From: Zychaea mexicana
Lineage: Eukaryota; Mucoromycota; Mucoromycetes; Mucorales; Lichtheimiaceae
Direction: 5' to 3'
Assembly: GCF_025766255.1 (NCBI RefSeq)
Contig: NW_026516818.1
Location: 26,794 to 90,793 of the forward strand
DNA: 64,000 bases
Shown here: positions 46,146 to 58,950 of the stretch, piece after piece
How the letters are laid out: the number at the start of each line of letters is the position of its first letter
Position numbering within the stretch: position 1 is the stretch's first letter
Position numbers and translations under genes: made by a program
Notes under the pieces: generated by a model
The model's database searches: none
Told to the model about the DNA's origin: nothing
The model's input: only the letters and a program-made list of their open reading frames with translations

Positions 46146-47910
46146 ATGACTGACGCCACCAAGCCTACAACTGAACAACCCGCCGCTGCCCCTCCCGCTG
46201 AGGAATCCAAGGTCACCACCACCACCACCACGGCTGAGGAAACTCCCAAGGAGGCCACCGCTCCTGCTACTGCTGCTGCCGCTGCTGCTGCTGCAGATGA
46301 CAAGCCTGCCGGAGAAGCCAGTCCTGAAGAAGCATCTGCATCTGCTGATAAGCCTGCCGCCGTCGAAGAGGCCGCTGCTTCTGCTTCCAAAGAAGAAAAG
46401 CCTGTGCCTACTGTCTCTCGATCCAGCACCTCGAAGCGCCTGTCGATGGTCTGGAACAAGGCCAAGAAGCAATTTTCGGATAAGAAGGATCACTCTTCCA
46501 AAGAAAAGGATGAAGCAGTAGAGCAGCCATCTTCGCCTGTTGCTGCTGCTGCTGTCACTGAAGAGCCTGCAAAGACCGATGCTGAAGCTACACCTGCCAC
46601 TGCAGCTACTACTAGTGCTACTGCTCCTGCTGCTGAAGCTGAACAACCCGCTGCTGCTGCTGAAGGTGAGGCAGCAAAGACAGAAGAGCAACCTGTCAAG
46701 CCTGAAGAAAAGAGACGATCACGCTTCTTGAACATCAATGGCCTCTTTAACCGCAGCAAGGTAATCTAAGCGCCATCTTTTCTTTTTTCTCTTTGAGTGA
46801 TGATGAGTTGGTGATAGAAGGGGCGGAGTTTCTATTTTCCATGTCATCATCCAGTTCGGCATAGCCTGTGCTACCCAAATCTTCTTTTTGGATGGCCGCT
46901 TTTTTGTTCGACGATCCATACGCTAACTCTAAATGGTTATTCTAGAGTCCCGAGCGAAAGGAAGAACACGCTGCCGCCTCGTCGAGTGCTCCTGCCGCTG
47001 AGCCTGAAGGTACCGTATCACACACGAAACACACTTGTTTCTCGTCTCGTAACCCTAATCTTAAAGCGTTTTATTACCCTTTTTTGTTGTTTTTAACTTT
47101 CATGCATGATTCTCATCATCCCAATGCTCTTTTAAATATAGCTGCCGCTGAAGAAGCACCCAAGAAGGAAGAAGCAGCACCTGCCAAGGAAGAGCCTGCC
47201 GCTGCTACTACTGCTACTGCTGCTGCTGCTGGCGAATCTTCGGAAGCACCCAAAGAAGCTGCTCCGAAGGAACACAAGGACAATGTCATTGACCAACTCA
47301 AGCGTCACTCAACCATTGTGAACAAGTTCTTCAGCCACAAGAAGGATGATAAGACGCCTAGCAGTGGTTCGGAAGAAGCTGCTGCTACCCCTACTCCGGC
47401 TGCTGCCAGCGAGACTACTCCTGCTGCTGCTGCCGAGACTGCTGCTGAAGCTACCACCGGAGAGGCTGCCCCTGCCGCTGCCACAGGTATGTGCAAAGAA
47501 ACAGAAAATTGTTATTCTTTCGGGTTGTGGGCTGTGAGACCATGTGTGTGTATTCAATGATAACGGGCACTTGCATGTGAACATGTGTAACTCACTTAGT
47601 GTCATGTTCAGAATCCAAGCCAGAGGAAGAAAAGAAGACATCTACTGGCCCGACTGCAACCAACTTGAGCCGTCGTTTGACCAAGCTCCTTCGCTTGCCT
47701 ACCAAGAAGGACAAGAAGGAAAAGGCTCCTGCTGCTGCCGCTGCTGCAATTACCGAGCAAGAGAAGCCTGCTGAAGAAGCTGCTGCTCCTGCCGAGACTG
47801 CTGCGGAGGCACCCAAGGAAGAGACCAAGAAGGAAGAAGAGCCAGTAGCATCATCGCCTCCTGCTGCTGCACCCACAACCACAGCACCTGCCGTTCAAGC
47901 GACAGCCTAA
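46146..47910 (+). CDS. Ala/Glu/Pro-rich disordered protein with repeated basic modules
   Basis: Four exons in phase: 46146-46760, 46946-47009, 47142-47486 and 47612-47910 (440 residues). Most of the chain is Ala, Glu, Pro and Thr and surely disordered. Embedded in it are four short basic/hydrophobic modules, roughly one per exon: KRLSMVWNKAKKQFSDKKD, RRSRFLNINGLFNRSK, QLKRHSTIVNKFFSHKKDDK and LSRRLTKLLRLPTKKDKKEK. They share a basic run, an amphipathic hydrophobic core and a trailing Lys/Asp tail, suggesting repeated membrane- or partner-binding motifs. I do not recognise a family. Retaining the first intron would end the protein after two extra residues. A TATA-less pyrimidine-rich leader precedes the ATG. 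Function unknown. Confidence 0.75.
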
Positions 47911-50900
47911 GCATCAATTTGTACGCGAAACAACAAGAAAACGAGAACGACAACAACAGCGGCAATGAACAAAACGACACACTCTAATTTTTGCTCACTT
48001 ACTAATAATATCTTCTCTATAATTCACTTACTACCTCTACCTAACCACTTCTTATCCTTCTATCTCTTCTTTCTGCTTAATTCTCCCTTTAAAATATCTA
48101 TATCATATATTACAGCCCATCGTCAACAACCCTACTTACTATATAATATACTCTCTATTTTCTTACCTATTACTTCCTTTTACAAGGTCGACTCTGTTAC
48201 ACCAAGTAATACAGTATTGAATTCGCCTTTTTGCTATATATTCTGTGCAACTACTGTATGTGTTTGTCTCTAATCTTCTTTTGGCGTTGTGTATATTCAC
48301 TAGAACACCGCCACCAACGCATTATATTAAAAACGCTTGTCTAACCTAACCTTTTCTTTTTGGGTCAATCAATGGATTGTTGGGCCAGGCTCTCTCCATC
48401 ATCCCCCAAAATATACGCGTCTTTCAAGACCAAGTTACCCTGCATTGCTGCTGGAAACAGAGAGAGAGAGAGAGATGCCAACAAGAATATTCATGTAGCA
48501 CTCTGACATGTCTCCTACTATACTCTACCTCCTTGATAATCTTTCTTCGTCCCCCCGCGGGAAAAAAAAGAAAAAGAAGCTCCTCTTAAAAATTGGCACA
48601 TCATGCCAGAGCAAGGAACGTGATTTATTCTACAAAATTAAAAGAATTGACCATTGTTTTGTTTTGGCGATCGGCCGGATGGGCCAATGGTTCGGAGATA
48701 CGGATATAATGATGACTCCCTCGAGCCATTGGCTGACACTTTAGGCTAGTTCTTCTAAACATAGAGTATGATGAGGAATGAGCAGACATCAAACGGAGAT
48801 CCGCAATGGTCGAAAAAGCAACTAACCTGATGATGATGGAATAATGGGCTGTCGATCGGGACCGAATTTTTCCTCGCCGCTTCTTTCCTTCGCTTTGGCT
48901 CGGACTCCTTCTATATATAACAGCATCGTACTACATACGACTATCGGATCACAAAGGTGTGACATCTGAGTTCCATGTCCTGTCATACTCGAGTCGCAGG
49001 CAGAACAACGACGCGCTCACATTCACAAAAAAGAGACGGACAAAAAAAGAAAGATCAGGCCACTCTGCAAATATAATACATCGTTGCAGTAGTGAGGTTG
49101 GCAGTTGTCCTGTCCCTATTCTACGTGTCATTGTCAATTGTAAAGGAATGAAGAAAAAGATTCGATATTGTCAGAACAGGAAGGCTTAATACAGTGCATT
49201 AGCGTGTCTTGTTGGGGTGCACAACGAATAATAGCAAACAAAAATTAAACGTGTTTAACTAAAGATACAAAATGAACTGACGTCCTTCCTTCTTTCATCA
49301 ATGACACTCTATCGTTCCAATGGCCATTCACTTTATCTACTCTAGCAGCCAATATGATTTATGTCGAACAAAGCTGAAAACAATAATTAAGAAATCCAAT
49401 CCATGTCACAACAGTGATAATACCCAAAATTTTCAATCAGAGGTAGTGGTCACCGTGGAGCTGAACCGAAATGATTAGACGCAATGATGGATGAGGTGGC
49501 CCCGACGCCGTTTTGCTGCTGGCGTTCGTCGTTTGTTTGGAAGGTGATAACCGCTTGAACTGGGCTAAAAATATAGATCCACCATAACATTTCGCTAATA
49601 CTGCACTATTCTTCGCGTGCATTATCAACATTCACGTAGACCGCGTCATAAGAGAAAAGGAGGTGAACAAACTATACACAGTAGTACGTACATACATCGT
49701 ATACTATGTAGTGTTCTCTAAACGTAACGACAGCATCTGCTTCCGTTATAAACCCCCTCCCTCGGGTTGGGGGAGGTGGATCTGGGCGTATTGAAAGAGG
49801 GACGGAATTAAGTCTGTCCGGTCGGGGGCACGCTCTGTGTTTGTGCCCTTGTCAAATACTCCACAAGTTCCGATCATTCCAAATCCCTTATGATACCCGA
49901 GTTTTAGCTGCGCTCTCTTTCTTACTGCTATATTTCTTTATGTGTAGTGTAAAAGAATCTTGCTTACGGGCGAATAGATAACACACACACACGCGCGCGC
50001 AGAATGTGCGAATGAAGGGGTGGTAGGAAGCTGTTAATAATCGGTTACTGCTCAAATTACCAGTTTTCACCTTCATTGTGATAATCCATGCATTTAAATC
50101 ATATCATGTGTCGTTGTCGTAATAGTAGAAGCACCATCATCGACCTTTTTCCGCGTTTCTCTACTTGTCGCGCCTACCCTCGTGACCGAGAAGATCCCGC
50201 TTGAATTTTTTTTCCATGCAGTTCGATAAGCAATAGAGTATATATACCATCCCATCCTCACATATACGTTTTGCTAAATACACTATACTTACTTTATGCT
50301 ATTACTAGTTTCACGAATACCTGCTGCTTGTGTGCTGTCAAAGAGATAGCTTCTTCTACATTAACATATGCAATTTGGCGTAAAACATATTATTGGATGC
50401 AGCAAAAGCAACGGCCTTTTTTCTTTCTCCTCTTTCTTACTGTCGCTCTCTCTCTCTCTGTCTCTTGGACGCATATACATGTTGACTGTAGTATGTGCAT
50501 ACGAACAGAAGCATGCCAATGCAAAAAATCAAGGTCGGATTTACATTAGTAAAGCAATGTATGAATAACTAACTCTATACAAAACAATACAGTTGTACCT
50601 GTTACATTTGTCCGCAGCTGCAGAGAAGACGATGATGGTTCCCATGACAAATAACATAAGCGCCACACTTCGATCTATCATCACTAGGCAACAAAAGCAC
50701 ATCAATTGGCAAAAAAAAAACACTTGTTTTCTACTTTGGGTAGTTTTAGTGATTTTCCTTTTTCCCCCATCACATACAGTACGCTTTTATCTCTATAGAA
50801 CATGTAACATTTTACATCATTATCATAGCCGTCTTGTTGCTGCACTATGTACGATCTTGATAGGAGTGTGCACTTGATGTTCGGCTATCTGCTGCACGGT

Positions 50901-51406
50901 TAGATCAGAAATCAAAGCCAGTGTTGTAATGTTAACTGGAGCAGTGTGGTCGCTTAAAGGAGCGTAAGCATTGTTAGTCCAAAAAGACAACATGTAGCAA
51001 CAGTAATGGGGCCAGAAGAAGCATTGAAAATGCTGTCTACATTGTTACTACCATTATCTAGCTTAGCAGTCTAAGGAGCCTTATTCGAAGAAAGTATGCC
51101 TTATATTAAGTGGCTATATTTGATACGTTACAAAAATAGGCAAACGACAATCCATCTAGATAAGACGATTGTTGAGACATGTGGCCAGTAAAAACTGTGC
51201 GGAACAAGTTATCCTATGATACACACCAATACAAGTGAACAAATGTATCTCCTATTGCTGCTAGTAATCAGGAAGAAATATGCTATTATGAGATAAATCA
51301 ATGGTACACGATATATATTCTTTTTTATTGTTGCTTTTTATATATAAGACACATAAGGTATGGTGGTGGTGGTGGTGGTGGTGATGCTGACCAGCATTAT
51401 ATGAAT
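47911..51406. other. Gene-poor 3.5 kb
   Basis: I see no recognisable gene. TATA-like boxes occur near 48913 and 50236, each followed by leader-like sequence without a family-matching frame. Simple repeats include (AC)n/(GC)n near 49981-50000 and (GGT)n at 51361-51383. G/C-rich sequence lies near 49747-49772. Confidence 0.5.
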
Positions 51407-54335
51407 TTATAAGAGGTCGGATATCCAGGACAATGTGGATGAAGGGTCTGCCTTTCCTTCGCCATCATCATCAGCCTTATTTTCACTACCGCCTTTTGTG
51501 TCTTTCTTCAAGTCTTCATAATGCTGACCAACCCAATAATCCAGTGCATCAAAAAATTCTTCGTCACTTTCTCCATCTTGCGCTGGTGCTGTAAAGGTGT
51601 TGTTTGCCGGTGAAGACGATGGCGGTGTCGGTTTTGCGTGCTGATCATTCGACCTCTCCGAAGACAAGCCACGGTTTTTCACCGTATTTCTTGTTTCAGG
51701 TGTAGGTCGAATGATGTTCTGCACCATTTGGAGATGGCGGCCGGCCATACGAGTTTGCGGATGCGCCCTGATTTGCTGTTGTTCCTGTGGTGCTTGTGGT
51801 GGCTGCAACGGTTGAGCACCTGGTGCTGATAGTGGTGGTACCACTGCACTTGTACTAGCATGAGCTTGTTGTGAAGCTGGCGCTTTTTTTCGTAATCGTG
51901 GATCCCTCGTATGCGATTCCACCTGTTGATGCGCTGTCGCCGTGTCCGAGTAACTGGTTTTTCTAGCCTTTGCCAACCTACCATCCTCATCCACTCTGTC
52001 TTGTTGCTGGTTGACCGACGAGGATGCAATTTGAGGAGCTACAAAGGGTCGAACAGTTTTGGCACTCGCCAAAGAAGAGGAGTAAGACATGAATGACAAA
52101 GGAGAAACAGTGTTGTCGGCTTGCATAGATGCAAGTGCCCGTTGGCGCAGAACTGTTTCCAAACTTTGTCCAGAGTCAGCGGCTTTGTTCTGAGCGATTA
52201 GTGCTTGCTGTTGTTGTTGCTGTTGCTTTTGTTGCTGTTGCTGCTGAGTTGCTTGAGTGTTGCTTGTTGAGCCCCAAGTTTCCTTGGTTAGCTGCTGTAA
52301 AAATGCCTGGGCTTGCTGCATGGTAGAATTACCGGTAACAGTGCTATCGACTTGTGCTAAAGGCTGTGGTCTGGATTCCCTGTTAAAGATGAAAGTAAAA
52401 TAAATGAAGGAAACGAATAAAATATGAGTGAGTACTTTTTGTAGCGTTTGCTTTTCTTACTCTATGTCTTTCCGCGCCTCCTCCGCCATTGCACACGCCA
52501 GGTCGTTTTCGGGAAGGCCACAGCGTGAAGGAACTTTTTTCTATAAAAGAAATTCACGAGAATTGGATCAAATTCAGAGAAGGACATCGATTATAAAGAT
52601 TCAGTGTTATGCAGTCTTTGCACTTACAAAATAGACACCCGGTCTGTTCCTGACTTCCCATCGTAACTCACTTCGCAACGTCACGACCTCTCTTGTGAAG
52701 GTCGTGTCAACTTTGTTCTGGATCGCTAATTTAATTCAAACATGATATCTGTATTGGTAACAAGCCCTTTTCTCTCTCTCTTTCTCTCCCATTCCTTCTA
52801 GGAATGTCTTGGCTGCTGCCTTACCGTTAATCAACTCTGCGCTTGTTGTTTTGATTAGAATGGTCTTTGTCTTCGGCGTCGACTTCAATACTTCGTAAGC
52901 AGCCTACAAAGATTGAGAATAAAAAAATACCATGTCAGCATGATATATTTCACAGTAAAAAAATCAAGCCTCCATACCAAGAATTCTGCATAGAGATTCG
53001 ACTTGTTTGGACCTTTGAAGGAATGTGCTCTGTTTTCGTAGTCGCCTTTTTCCCACACCAAAGCAAAAGCGCCGCTGTAATCCATTACTAGATTACGACG
53101 GTGCATACGTGCCGACACGCCGGTCCAAACAACAAGATCAGCTGGGGGGTCGGGTGGTCCGTTGAGATACTACATTCATTGATAGATGACGGTTGGTTAT
53201 ACAAGTTAAGAAAAGTAAAAGGAATTTTGCGACAAATGCAAAGGCAAAATGATAAAGCAATAGACTAACCGATTGTAGACGCTGCATTTTCCTTCCTGCT
53301 TGCTGAAGGGTTTGTTTGTATGTTGTGTGTTAGAATGGAGAATGCTTTTTTCTCTAGGTCTAAACAAGACTTGTGGGCAAGGCTTAATAAGCGTGTGTGA
53401 GTGTGTATGTATACCTGTGCGCCGTTAGGCTGTGTAGCACGCTTTTCACCAGTTTCATTCGTTGCTGCTGCTGTTACTGATGTTGTTGTCGCTGTTGTTG
53501 TTGCTGCTGCTGAAACTGTTGTTGTTTTTTTTGTTGGCATTACTTTACCAGTGTCAACGATCGTTTTTGGAGCTTTTCGAGTCGCCAAAGGAATAAGATT
53601 CGTGCCAGTCATACCTATACACATGATTCATCAGTGATTTGCGTATTCTATTGTTATCAGTTTGATAATTGCCTTTATAAAAAAAATGGAAGAAAACGTA
53701 CCTCGTGTTGAAGCAGGTTGGGGAGCAGTGGTGATGGTCGTGTTAGTAGTAGCCATAGGCGCAGCAGCAACAGCAGCAACAGCAGCATTAGATGTGAACG
53801 GAACCGATGCCGGCATTAGTGAAGAGCTGGTGGAAGCAAGACGAGGCTCTCGACGTTCTTCATACGGATCATCACGTCTCGGTTCTCGACCTCTTCCATA
53901 ATAGTCATCCAGGCTTGATTCTCGACGTTTTTCGTAAAAGTCATCTCGGCTTGATTCTCGACGCCCGTCATGACGGTCACCACCACGGCTTGATTCTCGA
54001 CGTCTTTCATAGTAGTCATCACGGCTTGATTCTCGACGCCCGCCATAATGGTCACCGCGGCTCGTGTCGCGAAGCTCATCACTGTAATAATAATGAGGGT
54101 CACGAGTACTTGACTCACCACGATAATAATCATCACGTCTCGAATCAAGTTCTCGGGGACGTGGGACGTAACTGAGCCCCGATGAGAGTCTGCCACCGTG
54201 ATGGTCCGGCGAACGTGAAGGGGAAGAAGCCGATCTTAGACGAGAGTGGTCTTTGTTTGTTTGCTGTTGGCCAGACAAAAGCGGTTGTGCTACGGGCAAT
54301 TCCCCATTTTCCAACTGGTCAGAACGGTTTTGCAT
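51407..54335 (-). CDS. RRESSRDD-repeat protein with an RNase H-fold-like middle domain, family unknown
   Basis: Eight exons close exactly in phase: 54335-53702, 53614-53415, 53302-53270, 53169-52978, 52903-52825, 52725-52628, 52540-52461 and 52379-51407 (762 residues). Residues about 50-175 contain a tandem Arg/Glu/Ser/Asp/Tyr repeat (RRESSRDDYYE-like), resembling RS-type domains. A conserved-looking domain spans about residues 285-410 (ADLVVWTGVSARMHRRNLVM, GPNKSNLYAEFLAAYEVLK, TILIKTTSAELING). Its strand-helix order resembles RNase H folds, but only the glutamate of the catalytic set is obvious, so this may be a dead version or a coincidence. The C-terminal half is Gln-rich and disordered, with a DPRLRKK motif and an acidic end. 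RNA metabolism is a reasonable guess, not shown. Confidence 0.75.
53860..54130. repeat. In-frame ~36-39-bp minisatellite encoding the RRESSRDD repeats
   Basis: The word CTTGATTCTCGACG recurs about every 36-39 bp (for example near 53915, 53951, 53990 and 54026 on the plus strand). All unit lengths are multiples of three, so copy number can vary without breaking the frame. Confidence 0.8.
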
Positions 54336-54602
54336 TTTATCAAGTCAATGAAGTAAAAAAAGTAGAAGAAGAGGATTGCGAGTTAGCCACTGTTTTTCAC
54401 TACTGAGCCCACGCTGACTTTCAACCTTCTCGCTGCTGCGCAAGAGCTGCTGTTGATTACTTTAACTCGAGACAATCCTGTCGTCAGCTAATTAGCAGTG
54501 CAGCAACAACTTTATTACGCGAGAACGTAGCAACGAGTAATTGTGAAAAGAGAGTATTTGGAATGATTTATTACGCGAGACAATTTTTGGCTATAACGAG
54601 GC

Positions 54603-54894
54603 TTAAACATGAGCAGGGTCTTCACAGGTTCCATAGATCGCACCGTTATATCGTCGGCAATACATGCCGTCCGAGCAAACCAAGTTCTGAGAGCATACTA
54701 CAGCAATTTTCATATATTAACGCGCGTTATATATACGCTATTTATCATCCATAAGTATGGACAAGTAGGTAATATCAAGTTGGAAATAGCTTACGCTCGT
54801 GAATGGATCGGAAACGGGGAAGATCAGCTGCTTGTGCGTTACTGCCCAGCATCATTGTTGCTGCCGCCATTAAAAGTACAATAGATTTGAACAT
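54603..54894 (-). CDS. Small secreted cysteine-rich protein, two exons
   Basis: Exon 1, 54894-54795, and exon 2, 54697-54603, join in phase across a 97-nt GT-AG intron to give 64 residues ending TAA. Residues 1-22 are a clear signal peptide (MFKSIVLLMAAATMMLGSNAQA). The mature part of about 42 residues has four cysteines, all in exon 2 (spacing C-x5-C-x5-C-x10-C), compatible with two disulfides. A TATATATA box lies about 85 bp upstream of the ATG at 54976-54985. No family is recognised; small secreted Cys-rich proteins of fungi include effectors, antimicrobial peptides and wall proteins, and nothing here decides between them. Because each exon is very short, the gene is easily missed. Confidence 0.65.
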
Positions 54895-55092
54895 GTGCTG
54901 TATCAATAGAAAGACTTGAATGAGAAAGAAATGAAGATTCTTTTTTCTCCACTTCCAGTATGCACATCTAGTCACATATATATACTCGTGCCATATAGTT
55001 TCTCTTTTTGTTTATTATTAAATATGAATCTGCGTCTATTAGTCCAAGTTTCAACACGATCCATTAATGCGGTTATTGCCATTCTTCCCTTT

Positions 55093-58000
55093 CTATGCTC
55101 TAATCGTACTAGTCAAATGTCCAATTGGTAATAAAGTGAACCGTGGTGCCTGGGTCGCAATCGCAAGCACATTATGTTGCTGTTGCTGCTGACTTGCCGC
55201 TTTCCGGGATCTAAACCAAATAGTTAGTCGGAATCGAGATAACTTCCAGATCTTTTGTTGTTTATGCGTTTCTTTCCCCCACCCCACTTTCCCTCCTGTT
55301 AGCTATTATATTTACCTTTCGAATGCCTCTCTGTTCGGACGTGTCAAAACACCAAGCAATAAGGTTTGTTTAAGACAGAATCTTTCCACGTTTGGTAGGA
55401 AATGAGGTTCGAAAGATGCCCAGTTGATTGGATCAATAAAATCCTTGGTTTTCTCCATAAGATTGCGTAGTCTGTCGGTCATGACACCGTCTTGGAAAAT
55501 CAGGTTTAAGAAGTGGATGTCAAAGATTAGCTGGATTGCACCCTTTTCAGTAATGTCGGTTTGCTGTGTGCTGTTGTAAAAGTCGGATAGACATTTAATC
55601 GCTGCTTTTGCAAGCTCTTGTCGCAATGCTTGCATGATGGACTATATATCCCCGCATTAGAACGTTCTTTGCCTTGTTTATATATCTAGAGGGTCTTTTT
55701 ACACGTCATCTTATTGGCTCACCTTGTCTAATAAGATACTATTTACATGTCGTAACTCGACGCAGACCTGATACACAGCAAGTTCTACGACATTGGTAGC
55801 CTGAATGGGTAGTCGGGTATCACCATCAGCGATATCTACGTAATTGAGTCAATAAATTAGAAATCATATACAATATATGCTTTCTTAGTAATATTTCCCC
55901 TAGTCCCTTTTAGATCTTAGGTATCCTTACCAGCCCAAACGAGTGCAGCAGAACATTCATCGTTCCATTTTGTTCTTGCCAATCCTGCTGACAAACTTTT
56001 GCTAAACTCTTTAGCCACCGTTGAAATCCAGTTCTCATGTGAATTATGAAAAATGTCAAGCAAGCTGTCTTGTAGTTTCTTATATTTCGGATCTATCCGA
56101 AAATTAATAATGGTAGCAGTAATAGGTGTTTGTAGTCATTCATAGGATGGAGAAAGGAACAATTATAGTATACGAATTCGATATCTACCTCTATTTACGC
56201 CGCTTTTCAGTTCTAGTGTTGCCGATTTGGTTAACGCCAATGCTCGGGGTAACTCCTTGGATGAAATTGCAATGGTTCTTGCTAATAGACCCACGAAAAT
56301 ACTCATTCTGTTTGCTACAGAGAAAAGCGAAACAGATGATTAAACACTGATTCTTGATGTTATGATTTGATGTTATGATTCATAATTGAAATCATAGCTT
56401 ATAAAGAAGACAAAGTGTTTACCAGCTTTTTCATCCGTCCAGCCCTTCAGATCAATCAATAATTCTTTCAGCCCAGATGTATATGCAGTAATTGAATTAA
56501 AGCATGCATCCTGAAAGTAGCTTCTGATCATGCTGGTATCTCTACCGGAAAAGATAGATTCTTGAACATCAATATCCCCTGTATACAACCGAAGATACCA
56601 TGATAATCATCAAATGCTTACGTTTTGGAATAAAATTGGTCTTTTTCGGTATTTTGTTGATGATGTTCCAAGTCCGTTCTCATCGTTTGGAGTATGTCGT
56701 CGAAAGCTTGTTGAAATTCTTGTATCAATGAGCTACGACCTTGCGATGCGTCGTTGAGTGCCTTTTTAAACTTTTCAATAGCCTTTGTTGCGGATGAATG
56801 GGGTAATGGAATTGAGGTGCTATCAAGTGATTGGCTTGACAAAGCATCTATGAGGTTCGAGAAAAGAAAACGTCATGTTAGCATTTCTGTAACAAAATAT
56901 TATACAGGACAGGAAACAGAAGAAGCAATCTTTAGAATTGCCGCATTTTTTTATACCTCTGGACTCAATTCTTTTCCAGATAACTTGACGTGGTTGATCA
57001 GATAACGTTTTGGCGTCTATGTCAATCAGTTCTTTTGCCCGTGCATTGAATGCATCTCGAAGTAAAGATTCCCAAACAGAATACTGTTGCTCAAGTAACC
57101 CTTGACATGTCTCGGACCATGACGCTGACCGTCGCTCCAAGAACATCCCACTTCGACGATGTGAGGCGGTAGTATCCGTATCCAAAAAATCCCAAAGACG
57201 TGACCGGACATCGACGAGCACTGCATGGTTATCAATCTGTTGCAGCAGCAGTTGCAAGTGCGTTTGTAACTGTTCTTCAATATTCTGTAGCCATGACTGA
57301 GCAAATTGCTGCACGTCGCGTTGTAACAAGAGCTCGCCAGCTTCAAGGCTGGGCGTATAGTTTTGGACGCTCTCTGGTAAATAGCGCATCAACAAGTGCA
57401 CGTTGGTACTAGGTGAGAAAACACGCGTAATGGCTGCTGTACTTTTGGACATAAAGTTCTTTTCGAGTTCTTGGACGTAGTTGGTGACAAGTTGGTTTTT
57501 AGTGAATATTTCGTACACATGGGTAAGCGTACGATGAATGATCTGAATCACTTCTTTGAGCTGGTATGCCAATCTCAACTGCTGCTGTTGTTGTTGTTGT
57601 TGCTGTTGCTTTTTGGTAACAATGTCGGTAATGGCAGTGGTGCGGCTATCCAACAAGTTTTCGATCGTCTCAAAGTACGTCTGACCGCCAAGAAGCATCA
57701 GACATACGAGGGTTTCTGCAACGTTTTCAGACGTTTGATCAGGGTTGCGTAGAAACGAGATAGATTTTTGTATAATTTGTGGTCGGAAGAAGCTTACAGC
57801 ATCCCATTGTCGCTGTACAACTGGAAATGCTGCCTAGCATATAGAACGGATGGATGGATCGTTTGTATTATGGTCAGTCTATTCTACTCGTATCCTCACC
57901 GTCTTCATCTTTCCTTACCTGGATATTGACATCGTCCGCTTCTACATCCAAATACTCATACACCATCCTTGCTAGCTCATAAAGCCTTGCACCATGAAGA

Positions 58001-58722
58001 TACTTGTGATTCTCCAGTGCATGCCATATCTATTCACAAAAACCTCATTAACGACTGTACATAAATACCCGATGACATATCTTTTGTGCCAAAGTAAAAT
58101 GAATTTGGAGTAGAGTACTTGTTCAGGAACATCGGCTAGTGATTTGATTAACGACGCTAGTGCATAGACATATCGTCGTTTTTGATCTAGAGAAGGAAAG
58201 CGTCAGATATTGCTCCATTGTCATTATGATCGTTTATAAGTCGTTTTTACCATGTCCTTCTTCGTTTTGACCAGCTTTAGCTTCTGCGGCCTTTTTCCGT
58301 ATGGTCGACACATCGCAAGCTGCCTCCATACGGTCAAGTTTATTTTGTACTGCGTGCGCGTTTTTGCTCATGGCAATGATGGCGTCTGCTGCTGAAATAA
58401 GATCCAGGTACTGCTCTCTATAAATGCGACAACCCATCATGAGTTTCCTCATAACAAAAACATTTAAAGAGAAGAGCAAAGTTGAGAAAGGCTTACCCAA
58501 CCATCGAGCGAAGTTCCTGTTTTTGTGTTTCGATGCTCGATCTACGATTACATTATGCATCAGCATGAGGTGGAGAACGAGCTGCACTATGGCTCTTACA
58601 ATGAAGGTGTGTTACCTTGTACGCTTTTCTATACCGCGTACTTCAGACACGCTCACATTAACAAGAAGCGAATCGGGATCATCGTCTTTGAATTCAGCGT
58701 TGTCGAGTGGTGGAGAAGCCAT
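55093..58722 (-). CDS. COG1: COG1, conserved oligomeric Golgi complex subunit 1
   Basis: Tethering-complex subunit for retrograde traffic within the Golgi. Thirteen exons: 58722-58616, 58541-58497, 58417-58251, 58186-58119, 58029-57919, 57833-56957, 56847-56622, 56578-56423, 56314-56189, 56092-55931, 55835-55723, 55641-55316 and 55210-55093. The N-terminal signature is present (IETQKQELRSMVG, EQYLDLISAADAI), then IWHALENHKYLHGARLYELAR, a poly-Gln run, and a long helical body. Length is about 867 residues. All junctions are in phase except exons 7 to 8: the donor after 56622 leaves two bases, whereas the only AG acceptor (56579) needs one. Using 56580 as the first exon base (intron ending AC) would restore the frame. 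The cause may be a one-base sequence error or unusual splicing. The C-terminal 40 residues carry a second short Gln run. Confidence 0.85.
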
Positions 58723-58950
58723 TATTCAAATTTACAATAGGCAAGTGCGAATAAAAAGAAGAGATAGTTACAAAAATTGGGTCACACAAAAAAATAGTTA
58801 TATAAACGATTATGATGGGCTGCTAAAAGTGAAGTTATTATACGAGAGAAAGAAATGAAAACAGGTTTTTATACACTTTAAGTGGGGGATGTGGGTGAGG
58901 GACAGAAGAAGAAACAATGAAGGAAAAGAGAAGAAGTATACTATGTTATG

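Noticed and set aside
46140..46691. Ser/Gly-rich 183-residue minus-strand frame
   Set aside because: Complement of the Ala/Glu-rich coding sequence on the plus strand, which has consistent splicing and phase.
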